Shown here: one piece after another, positions 1 to 11,900 of the stretch
Numbering within the stretch: the stretch's first letter is position 1
Layout: each line of letters opens with the position of its first letter
Origin: Zea mays
Taxonomy: Eukaryota > Streptophyta > Magnoliopsida > Poales > Poaceae
DNA: 64,000 nt
Direction of reading: 5' to 3'
Assembly (NCBI RefSeq): GCF_902167145.1
Contig: NC_050097.1
Location: forward strand, 173,134,923-173,198,922
Translations under genes and position numbers: made by a program
The notes under the pieces: model-generated
Database searches by the model: none
What the model was told of the DNA's origin: nothing
The model's input: the letters and a program-made list of their open reading frames with translations, nothing else

Positions 1-2
1 TC

Positions 3-270
3 ACAAGGGCGGAGGACCCACTTGACGCAGATGTGTGGCTGCGAGTGGTGGAATCCAAATTTCCACTGCTCCATGGAGTTTGCTCAGAGGTCACCAAAGT
101 CAGGTTCGCTACCCAGCAGCTTCGCGGACCTGCAAGGACTTGGTGGGATCACTGACTGGAGCACACCTTGGCACTCAAGACTATGATCACATGTGGAAGA
201 GTTTAAGGAGCAAAAGTATAAGGGGCTTTGGAAACTAAGTTTTACCAAGAGTTGGGAATGACCAAAGGCA
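3..270 (+). pseudogene. Ty3/gypsy gag fragment (Tekay/Del-like)
   Basis: The first 51 codons (frame from base 3, stop TGA at 153-155) read as the retrotransposon gag core typical of Tekay/Del-clade elements: the DADVWLRVVESKFPLL motif followed by a QQLRGPARTWW motif. A second frame about 190-270 carries a VEEFKEQ-like stretch that normally follows in this domain, so the copy is frameshifted and cut short. Gag would package element RNA. The fragment runs off the left window edge and has no intact partner here. Family-level assignment is firm; the exact family is inferred. Confidence 0.75.
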
Positions 271-3200
271 TTACCCTAATTGTGTGCAACTATGACCATG
301 GATAAGAAGGGAAAGAGAGTGAGCAAATGTGCAAGCATGGGTAATCTTTACCCAAACCCTAAGCAACATTATAACCATCAATTAGGGAGGGGAATTATTG
401 CAAAAAGGCCCCTAGGGAAACCCCATTTCAAATCTCCAAGTGGAGAGAGAGCTAGAGCTCTCTAATTCCCTCTAAGTCCCATTTTAGCCCTAAATCAAAG
501 ATCAACCGTGTTCACTTCAAAAATGGCGCCAAAACCACTTGGGTTCTATACCAAAAATGTGCAATACCACTTAGGGCACCCACTGGAAAAAGTTGAGCTC
601 GAGACTCGGACGTTTGACATGCCATGGCATGGCTTTTGTCGTGTTATGCTCAGTATGACACACCTGTTTTGGCACCCGAAGATCTTCCTCCCTAGGCCGT
701 ATCTGCCCCGGCGTCTCACAGTTGAGTGACAGCCCTAGGTGCCAGGAAGAGGTCTGCGGCGGACTTTTGCAAAGATTCGCACGTATGCGACCGCTGGCGA
801 CATTTGAACACTGGAAGAAACAAACCGCCACGTGTTCGACGCCGTCTGCCGCGCCAGAGCACGCCCGCGCGCGCGCCCGCGCCGCGCCCAAGCCAAGCCA
901 GTGCCCTGGTCCGCGTCCGCGACTATAAAACGCCCAGGAGCCTTGGCCGTACCCCTCCGCACGCACTCAAGCCTCACCGGAGCTCAGTTCGCCGCCGTTT
1001 GCCCATACGCGACGCGCCCGCGGCCACCCGAGCCCCTGCCACCGTAGACCGGCCAGCCCAGCCCTTCCCAGCCCCGTTCAGCCCCCGGAGAAGACTGTGC
1101 ACGCCTCCGTGAAGCTCCCCGAGCGAGGAATCGGGCTCTGCTTCACCGGAGAGGCCGGCCCAAGGTCACCGGACTTCAACCGACCGCCGGCAACCGTGGA
1201 CCGAGGTACACCGTGCACCTCTCTTCGATTCCTTGCACGGTTAGACTCCTTAGACCTCCACGAAGCTCCCTATGCCCTTGGATTGAACTATGCCGCCGTG
1301 GATAGGCCGGAGCACACGCCGCCGACGAGCTCGCCCGCCTGCTCGCGTGGACCGGGCGATTCCGGCCATCCCCGACGACGAGCCGTACCTCGACGTGATC
1401 GCCAGACCCTCCCCGAGCCAACCCTACACTTCGCCGGAACTCCCTCGCCGCCGGTAAGCCGCGCCGCCCTTTCTTTTTCCGCGGCTACTGTTTCAGTTGA
1501 GGGAGGGACTGCGGGTGAGAGGGAGAGAAACCCAGGGGGTTAAGTGAAAGGTCAGAGACTCAAGTGAATAGTGCCTTAAGGGTAGATCTGCGAGGTTTGA
1601 ATTGTTTTAAACCCAGGGGCCTCGGCGCAAACTGTTTTTCCAGGAAAACTTAATTAAAACCTAATTTAAATTCAAACAGAAACTTTAAAAACCCATAACT
1701 TCTGTTTGGTTTATCCAATTTTGGTCAAATCAATTTTGCCAGACTCTAAATCATGTAACCTATTTAGGAAAAATATAAAACCCCTTGGTGCTGTGGAAAA
1801 CTTAAAAGTTCTGATTTAATATTAACTTTGGCCAAAAGCTAAATAATAGTAAGAAAAATAGTTAGGCTATTTGACTAAGGTTAGAAAAATTTGGAGAAGT
1901 TTATATTCACCTATTAACCTGTTTAAAAATGTTAAACCCCTCTGTCCATTACATTAAGTTAGTTTTAACCCCTTATTCCAAATATGCTTAAAGTTTAAGA
2001 AAAATAGGAAAAGTGACACAAATATTGAACCAGAGGGCACCCCTATTTTTGTTAAGATACTTAGTTAATGAAGTTCACTAGAAAAATATATCATACCCTG
2101 TTTTAGTGTAAAATAATTAAGATCTCTTTTATTTTAATAAAACAAGTGAAACTTAGAAAAATTCTACAAAAATAACCCCAAGGTAAAAACACCCCCACCC
2201 TTGGGATAACTATTGTTTTGTTAGAAAGAACTTAGGAAAAATATGAAATCTGCTGTTTGACATTTTTCAAATAGTAATGTAGTAGAAAGAGCCTTTTTGA
2301 CATGAAACTTAAGAAAAGCATAACTAAATAACCACCCCTTAGCTTTCTGTGATTTTTAGCCCAGAGGCCTATCATTACCATAGGATGCCAACAAAAATAA
2401 CCTTTAGGACAGAGCCTACCCCTAACTAGGAGGTGTAGTGTAAAGTGCCCCTTTTTGCCTAACTTTTGTTATTTTTGTTTAAGGCCTAACTTTTATACCT
2501 TAAGCCTCAAATTCTTAAAACAAGCTAAAATAGCCAGTGACAACCCACTGTAATTTTTACAGAATTTTTGGAAATTATTAAAACCCTATTGTAGTTCAAA
2601 CCTACCCTAGAAAACCTAAATGGAAATTAAGGGAAGAGAAATAAAAGATATGAATAAAGGTTGTCCCTGAAAACTTTATTGCTGTCCACTCAAATGTATC
2701 AAGGCAATACAAATCCACTATGTTATCCTAAAGGAAAACTTAAGTCCAAAGAGTAATAAGTCTATCTATGTACCACTAGAAGCCCCGCATAACTGAGAAA
2801 ACCTTAAGTTAATTCTTAACTTAGTTTCTTTAACTTAATGTTCTTAAATCATGCATAATCATGACATACATGTTCATTGCATTTCGATAGACTGTAATCT
2901 TGCTGACGGAGAGTACATCCTCGTGCCGGAGCAAGGAGCTGCTCAGGAGGTAGCCCCAGATCCAGCACCAGAGCCAGCACCAGAGGACCTGCCTGCCACT
3001 GCTTTGGAAGGCAAGCCCCGGTTTTATGCATAACCTGTTATTTATGCTATTTTACTTCACTTAATGATTGTAGGATTGATTGTGCACTTAGGTGTAGGAA
3101 TTGTTTGAAACCCTAGTTGCATGATCTCAGGAATCCTTTTGAAATGAATACTAGTATGACAGGTCGAGTAGTTGCTTTAATTAAATAGGATCTCGGTAGA

Positions 3201-4425
3201 AGACGAGTGATTTTTCGAGCACTCGCGCGAGATCAGGAAATTGATTGTATCCACTTTCACACTGTCATGATACTAGTTGGTGGACAACAATCCATGGGGA
3301 TTGGTTGTTTACGAGATGGAAAATGGAATAAGGATTAACGTGCGGATACCTGTGTCAAGCGTTTGAACGTACTGAGCACATGCCGAGAAATATGGTAAAT
3401 CGGTAAGCCTAGTACCTGAGTGAACCCGGCAGTGGACATATCCCCTCACGCGTCCTGAGACGAGGTCTCCCATTCCGGTTATGGTGGGTACAAGTGCGGT
3501 CACTGCACGATGGCCAGTCGGGGTCAGTGAGGCATTGTACGCCAAGGCGGTGAGCCCTGATCTGCTGACGGGGAATCGATGGGGACGGTTGATATGTGTG
3601 GGGACGGAGTGCCCCTGCATGTCGTGTGTTTAGGTTTACCTTGCAAGGATAAAAACTCGATTCGAATCGTCTGCTTCTCGCAGCTAATGAGACTGCTTGA
3701 TCCATTGTACTGCATTGAGTAATAAGTGGAAGTACGATAAGTTGAGATAAGATGTTGCTTGTTAATAATGCTTGCTACCATGTATGAGTAGATAGTTCAC
3801 TTTTAGCCTTAAGAGAGTCACACTTAACTTTGACTAAATTAAAATCTTGTTTTAGAAACTCAGCTAGTGCTTTTGGCAACCAAACCCCACAGCCAAACAG
3901 CTGCATGTCTAGAGGTAGAGGAGTAGACTCCTCACACCGGGTAAGTCTAGCTGAGTATTAGTATACTCAGCCTTGCTTGTGGCATAATTTTTACAGGTTC
4001 TCTGGAGGAGATGGTTGCTGGGATAACTTGGCCGACCACCCTGCCACCGGGTTGGACTGTCGAGTGGGACCCTGCCTCGGCTGAGGAGGAGCGTGAGGAG
4101 TGATGGGACATGCTTCCCCATCTCTCTGTGTTAATTACCGTTAGTTTTATTCCGCTGCACTTCGAACAATGATGGATCCTTTTTCAAAAACTCCAATGAT
4201 GATGATGGTGATGTAATAATTTAACCTTATGACTTGTATGGTTTTATGCTTTATTGTATTTGCTCTGTGACTCACCTTCGAGTGAGATTGTGGTACTTGA
4301 TCCTGTCAGTGGCCGTGTCGGACTAGATCCGAGGGATTGACGGGTTATTCCCATTTAAGTGTGGTCTAGCCTCTAAGGCGGGACTTGGACACTTAAGTTG
4401 GAATAATTCGGGCAGTTCCGCCACA
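271..4425 (+). repeat. Long LTR-like region of a gypsy element, left edge uncertain
   Basis: About 4 kb with no credible long gene. It has a GC-rich promoter-like part (about 720-1450) with a TATA box, a long AT-rich middle, and a right end reading TTCCGCCACA that resembles the 3' end of Tekay/Del-clade LTRs. The gag scrap just upstream fits an internally deleted element whose 3' LTR this is. I found neither a clean TG start nor matching target duplications, and no primer-binding site follows base 4425, so a 5' LTR is unlikely. A 60-codon open frame at 2851-3033 lies inside it. The LTR identity is inference. Confidence 0.5.
923..930 (+). promoter_or_regulatory. TATA box in the left LTR-like region
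   Basis: CTATAAAA sits at the end of a very GC-rich stretch rich in GCGC, as in grass LTR core promoters. Transcription would start roughly 30 bp downstream. Confidence 0.5.
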
Positions 4426-6527
4426 AACACCCAAAGTCAGATTGTTGTGACTTGTGAGTAGCGTTTTCAATCCAACAGTAGAGTAAACTAGTACCTTGCT
4501 CGCGCCTTGCGCGAGTTTTTCACCGTTGTGTTTACATAATTGAAAGAGTATTGCTTTAGATATATAGGAGCACCAATATATATATACATACATATAGAAA
4601 ATGGCAGGATTATCTAAACATTCAATTGTTTGAAGTAAAACAGATTAGTTTATAAATATAGCATTATGAACAGTCTAAATGTTATATTACCATGGTGCTA
4701 TGTATAGATAGGATATATACATGTACCGAACATACAAAATACTGGTCTTAGTGGCCACAAAATAATTATGCGACTAAAGAAAGTTTTCATTGAGTTTCTA
4801 AAGCTACATACTGAGAGCAAATAGAATGGATGACCAAGCACAAAAAATTAGTATTTTATTGCATGGAACATATTATGGTTGATATTCTGTGTGGCTTAAG
4901 GAAAAGAAAAATGATAAACGGTTTTCAAGTAAAAAGCAATTGATTGTATCATTCTATCTACATATCCACCAGAGCAAACAAAAAACTGTTTTGAGTTGGA
5001 TTAGCATAAATAGGACTTGAAATACCCATCTATAAGACTACATATGTAATGAAAGCTCGTTGAAGCTTAACTGCTTAAGTGGACATATATGCTTTGTAAG
5101 ATAGGAGAGGAAATGGTTCGTTTCATTCGAGCCTAAAGTTAAGCACAGAAAATAAGGAAACATTTAACATCTTTGAAGTGAGGTGCCGATTCTTCATTGT
5201 ACGATTGTTACTTACGTGTAAAGTTCATCTTGTGAATAATTTCAGAAATGAAGTTGGGAATAAGACCCTTACCACTTCTGATACCTTCTGATAAGAAATC
5301 TGAATCTGTAAAACGGTTAAGATTCTTCGATCACTATGGCCTACATCAGATCACACTAACTTGTTCGGTTTTCTCGTTTTATCCCCGATAGAGAATACAT
5401 GTACAAAAGCATCCCATATGCACATATACGGAGAATATTGTCTCTCTATATAAAGATAGCATCCACAACAGAGCAGAGAAAGCTAAGAGATGTGAGATGA
5501 GGGTGATTTTTTTCCAGTCATCCATTCAATGCAACTGGTATGCCCACAAATTGTCTTTTGATCTACACGAATTTCTAATGTTTCAGGTTGCTCAGCTGGG
5601 AACAAAAAAAGCAAATATTGTAATAGTAGTAGATCAGTAAGTCGTACATCATATCGAGCATTCCGGAGCAAAAGGAGTCTGGCACCATGGGCAGCGTCAA
5701 CGTACAACACAGGCTTTCCATTTCTTTAGGGAGCACCAAAAAACTGCATTAGCGGTGAGTCTCACGAAGAAGACAACATAGGCTTTTAATTTCTTCTTCG
5801 TGCACCCTTCCGTCGTTGCTTTCCTTTGGCATCAGCGGCTGTTCTCCCGGCGTCGGTCGTCGACGCGCCAGATCCAGTGGATCTGTCCGGCAGCACACAC
5901 CTGCAGTTCCTTGCGGTCGCTGCTCGCCTCGCTTAATCTGAGGAAGCATGATGGAGAAGGATAGTTAGTAACTATGGGAAGCGGCGAGACAAAGAAGAAG
6001 ACTGCGTGGGGACTAGAGAGGGAAGAAGGGGGAGGGGGTCGTCACTGTCCTCGAACGTGACGGTGGCGACTGCCTTCTACTTCTAGTGCCGACGGCGAGG
6101 CGCCAACACGACTTCTCTTTTTCAAATCGACCATTCGTCTACTGTCTAGAACCCTCGTTGTCTGGAACCCTCGCGTCGTATCGGTGGACCGTTCGAGCAT
6201 GATCGTGTGGCTGAATAAAAAATGCGCGAAATCTCCAGAAGCTTTCTGGGATATATTTGGTGTTGGCCACTGATGTACGATCCAACGACGGAAACGAAAA
6301 AAGGTGACGTGGCAGCATGGTTGGCGAGCTTTCCGTCCGTCTTTCATATATAGAAATTTAGAACAGCAGCTAGCCGGAGAATGTCTAATGTAACGTGGCA
6401 CACTCTTGAGTCTTGAGCTTCATCCACTAGTGATCTGTGCTTTCTTTGGCGTCGTGCTCACGCAGGATTAGTTGTAGTTGTAGGTCTCCAGCAGCTAGTT
6501 TGTTCTCTTAATGTACCCTGTGTATTA
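4426..6527. other. Non-repetitive-looking stretch without a confident gene
   Basis: This segment lies between the left LTR-like region and the Helitron-like 3' terminus. It is AT-rich up to about 5470, then has a GC-rich, purine-rich part near 5960-6110. I see no conserved protein domain, RNA gene or paired repeat. Minus-strand exon-like pieces (5483-5710, and a 66-codon frame at 5749-5949) are the only gene-like signals. It may be flanking host sequence or an older element. Confidence 0.4.
5483..5710 (-). pseudogene. Unidentified exon-like minus-strand open frame
   Basis: A 75-codon minus-strand frame. Its last part is preceded by a consensus-like 3' splice acceptor (pyrimidine-rich tract ending in CCCAG, exon starting at 5595), after which 37 codons beginning EQPETLEIRVDQKT run to a TAG at 5483-5485. 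The composition is protein-like, but I recognise no family. It could be a captured or decayed exon, or chance. Confidence 0.25.
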
Positions 6528-6555
6528 CTAGGTGTGTGCCCGTGCGTTGTGACAG
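6528..6555 (-). other. Helitron 3' terminus-like sequence
   Basis: Read on the minus strand the sequence ends CACAACGCACGGGCACA, a few bases, then CTAG followed by T. This fits the maize Helitron 3' consensus (an imperfect palindrome around GCACG, then CTAG, inserted before T). The host base after CTAG is T, as expected for insertion between A and T. Confidence 0.7.
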
Positions 6556-6610
6556 AAGTTAAAAATTAGTATAAAACATAGATATAGAACGATAAACATC
6601 AATATGATAG

Positions 6611-6633
6611 TTAGGTGCCCGTGCGTCACTACG
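6611..6633 (-). repeat. Second Helitron-3'-end-like motif
   Basis: About 80 bp inside the terminus, a diverged copy on the same strand (GTGACGCACGGGCACC) ends in CTAA rather than CTAG. It looks like a degenerate or alternative end. Confidence 0.5.
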
Positions 6634-6967
6634 ATTTCACTGAGATCGTCAAGTCACCCGCAACAAGATGATCATGTATTCCTAGATATGGTTGCTTCAT
6701 ATCACTTCGTTTACCAATGCAAAAAAATTTCTAGCCATTCTCATCAACATACCCATTCATATGAACTCCATAAAGTAAATAAATTAAGAGAAGGAAAGGG
6801 CAACTTAAGCAAGTGTCAACTTTTGTGCTAAACTTTTGATGATTTATGTGTAATAGCCAACAATTGGTGTGGCCTTTAATTATGAAATTATGCGTAATGG
6901 GAAAACACTTCCAGTAATGGTCGAAGCAACTTATAGATACAGATAGAATTAGCCCTTATATGTTTCT

Positions 6968-7085
6968 CTAAAAAACTAACATATCTAATGCCAATATTGT
7001 TTCTGTCAAGAATCCATCAACAACTATTGTTCCAATACACATTCTTTGCACCACAAAATCAGGATAAATTGCCAGAAAGACATTC
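6968..7085 (-). pseudogene. Coding-like frame cut by element C (left part)
   Basis: A minus-strand open frame enters from the C insertion site and stops with TAG at 6968-6970. With one copy of the 5-bp duplication counted, its frame is continuous with 38668-38711 beyond C. Residues look protein-like (for example IYPDFVVQRMCIG) but I recognise no family. This may be coding sequence of a captured gene or chance in a 3' untranslated stretch. Confidence 0.35.
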
Positions 7086-7177
7086 TGAAAGTCGCCTAGA
7101 GGGGGGTGAATAGGCAAATCTGAAATTTATAAACTTTAAGCACAACTACAAGCCGGGGTTAGCGTTAGAAATATAAT
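7086..7177 (-). repeat. Element C 3' LTR, part outside B
   Basis: Starts TGAAAGTCGCC, matching the C 5' LTR end at 37487 (TGAAAGCCGCC), and runs to the B insertion point. The final ATAAT (7173-7177) is the left copy of B's target duplication. Confidence 0.95.
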
Positions 7178-7673
7178 TGTCGGGGACCATAATTAGGGGT
7201 ACCCTCAAGACGCATAATTCTCAGCTGGTAACCCCCATCAGCATAAAGCTGCAGAGGCCTGATGGGTGCGATTAAGTCAGGGATCAGTCCATACGAGCGA
7301 CTCGATCACGCCTCGCCCGAGCCTAGCCTCGGACAAGGGCAGCCGACCCCGAGGGATTTCCGTCTCGCCCGAGGCCCCCCTCCAACGGCGGACACGTCTC
7401 CGGCTCGCCCGAGGCCTTGCCTTCGCTAAGAAGCAACCCTGACTAAATCGCCGCGCCGACCGACGGAGTCGCAGGAGCATTTAACGCAAAGGTGGCCTGA
7501 CACCTTTATCCTGACGCGCGCCCCCCGGCAGAGCCGAAGTGACCGCCGTCACTTCGCCGCTCCACTGACCGGTCTGACAGAAGGACAGCGCCGCCTGCGC
7601 CACTCCGACTGCAGTGCCACTTGACAGAGTGAGACTGACAGGCAGTCAGGCCCTGCCAAAGGCACCATAGGAA

Positions 7674-8009
7674 ACTCCGCTCCGCCCGACCCAGGGCTCG
7701 GACTCGGGCTAAGCCCCGGAAGACGGCGAACTCCGCTCCGCCCGACCCAGGGCTCGGACTCGGGCTAAGCCCCGGAAGACGGCGAACTCCGCTCCGCCCG
7801 ACCCAGGGCTCGGACTCGGGCTAAGCCCCGGAAGACGGCGAACTCCGCTCCGCCCGACCCAGGGCTCGGACTCGGGCTAAGCCCCGGAAGACGGCGAACT
7901 CCGCTCCGCCCGACCCAGGGCTCGGACTCGGGCTAGGCCCTGGAAGACGGCGAACTCCGCTCCGCCCGACCCAGGGCTCGGACTCGGGCTAGGCCCCGGA
8001 AGACGACGA
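7674..8009 (+). repeat. 56-bp tandem repeat array in B 5' LTR
   Basis: Six full units of 56 bp, each beginning AACTCCGCTCCGCCCGACCC and ending GACGGCG or GACGACG, followed by a partial unit. It lies in U3, upstream of the TATA box. The partner LTR has four full units. Confidence 0.9.
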
Positions 8010-8540
8010 ACTCCGCTTCGCCCGACCCCAGGGCTCGGACTCCGCCCTGGCCTCTGCCGAACGACCTCCGCCTCGCCCGACCCAGGGGCTCGGGCTCGGC
8101 CTCGGCCATGGAAGACAGACTCGACCTCGGCTTCGGAGGAGCCTCCACGTCGCCCGACCTAGGGCACAGGCCAGCCACGTCAACAGAAAGCACCATCATC
8201 ACCCTACCCCGAGCCGACTCGGGCCGCAGAGAACAAGACCGGTGTCCCATCTGGCTAGCTCCGCCAGATAGGCAATGATGCCGCCCCGCAAGCCCTGTGA
8301 CGACGGTGACTCTCAGCTCTCTTACGGAAGCAGGAGGACGTCAGCAAGGACTCAACCGCTCCGACAGCTGTCCCTCCGCCAGGCTCCGTTGCTCCTCCGA
8401 TAGCCACGACATCACACCAGCTGGGTGCCAAGATCTCTCCGGTTGCCACATTGGCATGTACTTAGGGCGCTAGCTCTCCCCCGCTAGACACGTAGCACTC
8501 TGCTACACCCCCATTGTACACCTGGATCCTCTCCTTACGC

Positions 8541-8550
8541 CTATAAAAGG
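8541..8550 (+). promoter_or_regulatory. TATA box of B 5' LTR
   Basis: CTATAAAAGG, preceded by CCTTACGC, in identical context in all four Huck-like LTRs of the window (also 20452-20460, 40571-40580, 52794-52803). Confidence 0.75.
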
Positions 8551-8850
8551 AAGGACCAGGGCCTTCTTAGAGAAGGTTGGCCGCGCGGGGACGAGGACGA
8601 GACAGGCGCTCTCTTGGGGCCGCTCGCTTCCCTCACCCGCGTGGACGCTTGTAACCCCCTACTGCAAGCGCACCCAACCTGGGCGCGGGACGAACACGAA
8701 GGCCGTGGGATTTCCACCTCTCTCACGCCCGTCTCCGTCCACCTCGCTTCCCCCCTTCGCGCTCGCCCACGCGCTCGACCCATCTGGGCTGGGGCACGCG
8801 GCACACTCACTCGTCGGCTTAGGGACCCCCAGTCTCGAAACGCCGACAGT

Positions 8851-8868
8851 TGGCGCGCCAGGTAGGGG
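8851..8868 (+). other. Primer-binding site of B
   Basis: TGGCGCGCCAGGTAGGGG starts two bases after the LTR's terminal CA. A TGG start is expected for pairing with the CCA end of a tRNA. I do not assign the tRNA. The F copy has one change (GCGTGCC). Confidence 0.7.
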
Positions 8869-8900
8869 CCTGCTGCGTCAAGCTTCCCGTCAAGCTCCAG

Positions 8901-11900
8901 ATGGGCAGTCTCCAGCAACCTCTCCGGCCCGGGACGGTGCTCCGTTTCGGGAGTCTTGAGTTCATGTCCTTCGACGGCAGCTACGACATGATACTGCTTC
9001 CACCGCCGCGCGACAACGACAATGGCGGCCGACAACCCGCCCGCCGGCGGTGGAATCGACGACATCTTCCCCGCGTGGTGGAAGAACAACATTCGAGCTC
9101 GCCCCGTCCTCTCCCCCGCCAACGGAGGAGGAGGCGGGGCAACCAAGGCCAAGCGGGAGGCCGCGCTTCGTCGGCTGTCGAGCGAATCGACATCCCCAGT
9201 GCCCCAACGTGGGGCGCGTCGGGCGTCGACCTCGTGTTTGAGACGAAGGCGGGCGCCGTCCCCCCGCGACGCGCCAATCCCGAGCAAGTGGACGACGCCA
9301 GCGCGCTCGCGGAGAGCTTGCAGGACGTCGCCCTCGTACCTGAGACGACAGTGCAATCAGTCCCCGACGTGACTATGTCGCTCCTCGTCGACCAAAAGGT
9401 ATCGACTGATTCCCATCCTACGTCATTTCGACTCAGCCTCAACCCGCCTAGCGACCTTGCTTTGGCGGGCGCTCTCGTTGAGGCGAGTGCAACCCCTCTG
9501 GGGTTTCGCATGCGGTCGCCTTGGGACCGGTTGACGGACGTCTCGACCTACGGGCCCTCTGGGTCCGAGGAAGATGACGATCCCAGCATCTGTTGGGATT
9601 TCTCTGGATTTGGCAACCCTAGTGCCATGCGGGACTTCATGACCGCATGTGACTACTGCCTTTCCGACTGTTCCGACGGTAGCCGCAGCCTCGACGACGA
9701 GGACTGCGGCCCAAGCCGCGAATGTTTCCACGTCGAGCTAGGGGATCCCTCCGAAGGCAACCATCTCGGCATGCCGGAGGACGGTGATCTCCCTAGGCCG
9801 GTGCCTCACGCAGACATCCCGCGGGAGCTAGCTGTGGTCCCCGTTCCGGCGGGGGGTCACGACCCACAGCTCGAGCAAGTCCGCGGGGCGCAGGCCAGGC
9901 TCGACGAGGGAGCAGGAGCGCTTGAGCCGATCCGCCGGGACGTCGGGCAGGTATGGGCGGGCCAACCCCCGGCCGGAGAAGTACGTCACCTGCCCCAGGG
10001 TTTCCAGCACCGCGTCGCCAACGACGTCAGGGTCAGGCCGCCACCCGCATCCAGTGGGGTCGGTCAGAACCTGGCAGCCGCAGCGATGCTCCTCCGCGCG
10101 ATGCCGGAGCCATCAACCACCGAGGGTCGGCGAATCCCGGGAGAGCTCAAGAATCTCCTGGAAGGCGCTGCGGTCCGACGGGCCGAGAGCTCTGCCTCCC
10201 GAAGGCAGGGATACCCCTCGGAACCTCATGCCGCGACTTCCCGATTCATGCGGGAAGCCTCGGTCTACACCGGGCGCACGCGCAACACCGCGCCTGCGTC
10301 CCCGGGCCACCTCGGCAACGGGCACCATCGTCGCGACCTTCGGGCCCACCTCGACGAAAGGGTGCGCCGAGGCTACCACCCCAGGCGTGGGGGACGCTAC
10401 GACAGCGTGGAGGATCGGAGTCCCTCGCTTGAACCACCCGGTCCGCAGGCCTTCAGTCGGGCCATCCGACGGGCACCGTTCCCGACCCGGTTCCGACCCC
10501 CGACTACTATCACAAAGTACTCGGGGGAAACGAGACCGGAACTGTGGCTCGCAGACTACCGCCTGGCCTGCCAACTGGGTGGAACGGACGACGACAACCT
10601 CATCATCCGCAACCTCCCCCTGTTCCTCTCCGACACCGCTCGCGCCTGGTTGGAGCACCTGCCTCCGGGGCAGATCTCCAGCTGGGATGACTTGGTCCAA
10701 GCCTTCGCCGGCAATTTCCAGGGCACGTACGTGCGCCCCGGGAATTCCTGGGACCTCCGAAGCTGCCGGCAACATCCGGGAGAGTCTCTCCGGGACTACA
10801 TCCGGCGATTCTCGAAGCAGCGCACCGAGCTGCCCAACATCACCGACTCAGATGTCATCGGCGCGTTCCTTGCCGGTACCACCTGCCGCGACCTGGTGAG
10901 TAAGTTGGGTCGCAAGACCCCCACCAGGGCGAGCGAGCTGATGGACATCGCCACCAAGTTCGCCTCTGGCCAGGAGGCGGTCGAGGCTATCTTCCGAAAG
11001 GATAAGCAGCCCCAGGGCCGCCCATCGGAAGATGCTCCCGAGGCGTCAACTCCGCGCGGCGCCAAGAAGAAAGGCAGGAAGAAGTCGCAAGCGAAACGCG
11101 ACGCCGCCGACGCGGACCTTGTCGCCGCCGCCGAGTACAAGAACCCTCGGAAGCCCCCCGGAGGTGCTAACCTTTTCGACAAGATGCTCAAGGAGTCGTG
11201 CCCCTATCATCAGGGGCCCGTCAAGCACACCCTCGAGGAGTGCGTCGTGCTTCGGCGCCACTTCCACAGGGCCGGGCCACCCGCAGAGGGTGGCAGGGCC
11301 CGCGACGACGACAAGAAGGAAGATCACCAAGCAGGAGAGTTCCTCGAGGTCCGCGACTGCTTCATGATCTACGGTGGGCATGTGGCGAATGCCTCGGCTC
11401 GGCATCGCAAGCAAGAGCGCCGGGAGGTCTGCTCGGTGAAGGTGGCGGCGCCAGTCTACCTAGACTGGTCCGACAAGCCCATCACCTTCGACCAAGCTGA
11501 CCACCCCGACCACGTGCCGAGCCTGGGGAAATACCCGCTCGTCGTCGACCCCATCGTCGGCGACGTCAGGCTCACCAAGGTCCTTATGGACGGGGGCAGC
11601 TGCCTCAACATCATCTACGCCGAGACCCTCAGGCTCCTGCGCGTCGATCTGTCCTCCGTCCGAGCAGGCGCTGCGCCCTTCCACGGGATCATTCCCGGGA
11701 AGCGCGTCCAGCCCCTCGGACGACTCGACCTTCCCGTCTGCTTCGGAACGCCCTCCAACTTCCGAAGGGAGACTTTGACGTTCGAGGTGGTCGGGTTCCG
11801 AGGAACCTACCACGCGGTACTGGGGAGGCCATGCTACGCGAAGTTCATGGCCGTCCCCAACTACACCTACCTGAAGCTCAAGATGTCGGGCCCCAACGGG

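Larger units (their letters stand above)
7178..8848 (+). repeat. Element B 5' LTR
   Basis: 1671 bp, TG...CA ends, followed by a PBS. It contains an array of 56-bp units and a TATA box. It is 111 bp longer than its partner: two extra repeat units less one base near the end. Confidence 0.95.

Noticed and set aside
618..631. Perfect palindrome CATGCCATGGCATG as a regulatory site
   Set aside because: An isolated 14-bp palindrome with no second copy or functional context; chance cannot be excluded.
722..1543. Overlapping GC-rich frames at 571-1543 as a host gene
   Set aside because: Frames are open on both strands simply because of high GC. The low-complexity Ala/Arg/Pro content and adjacent TATA box fit an LTR promoter and leader rather than a gene.
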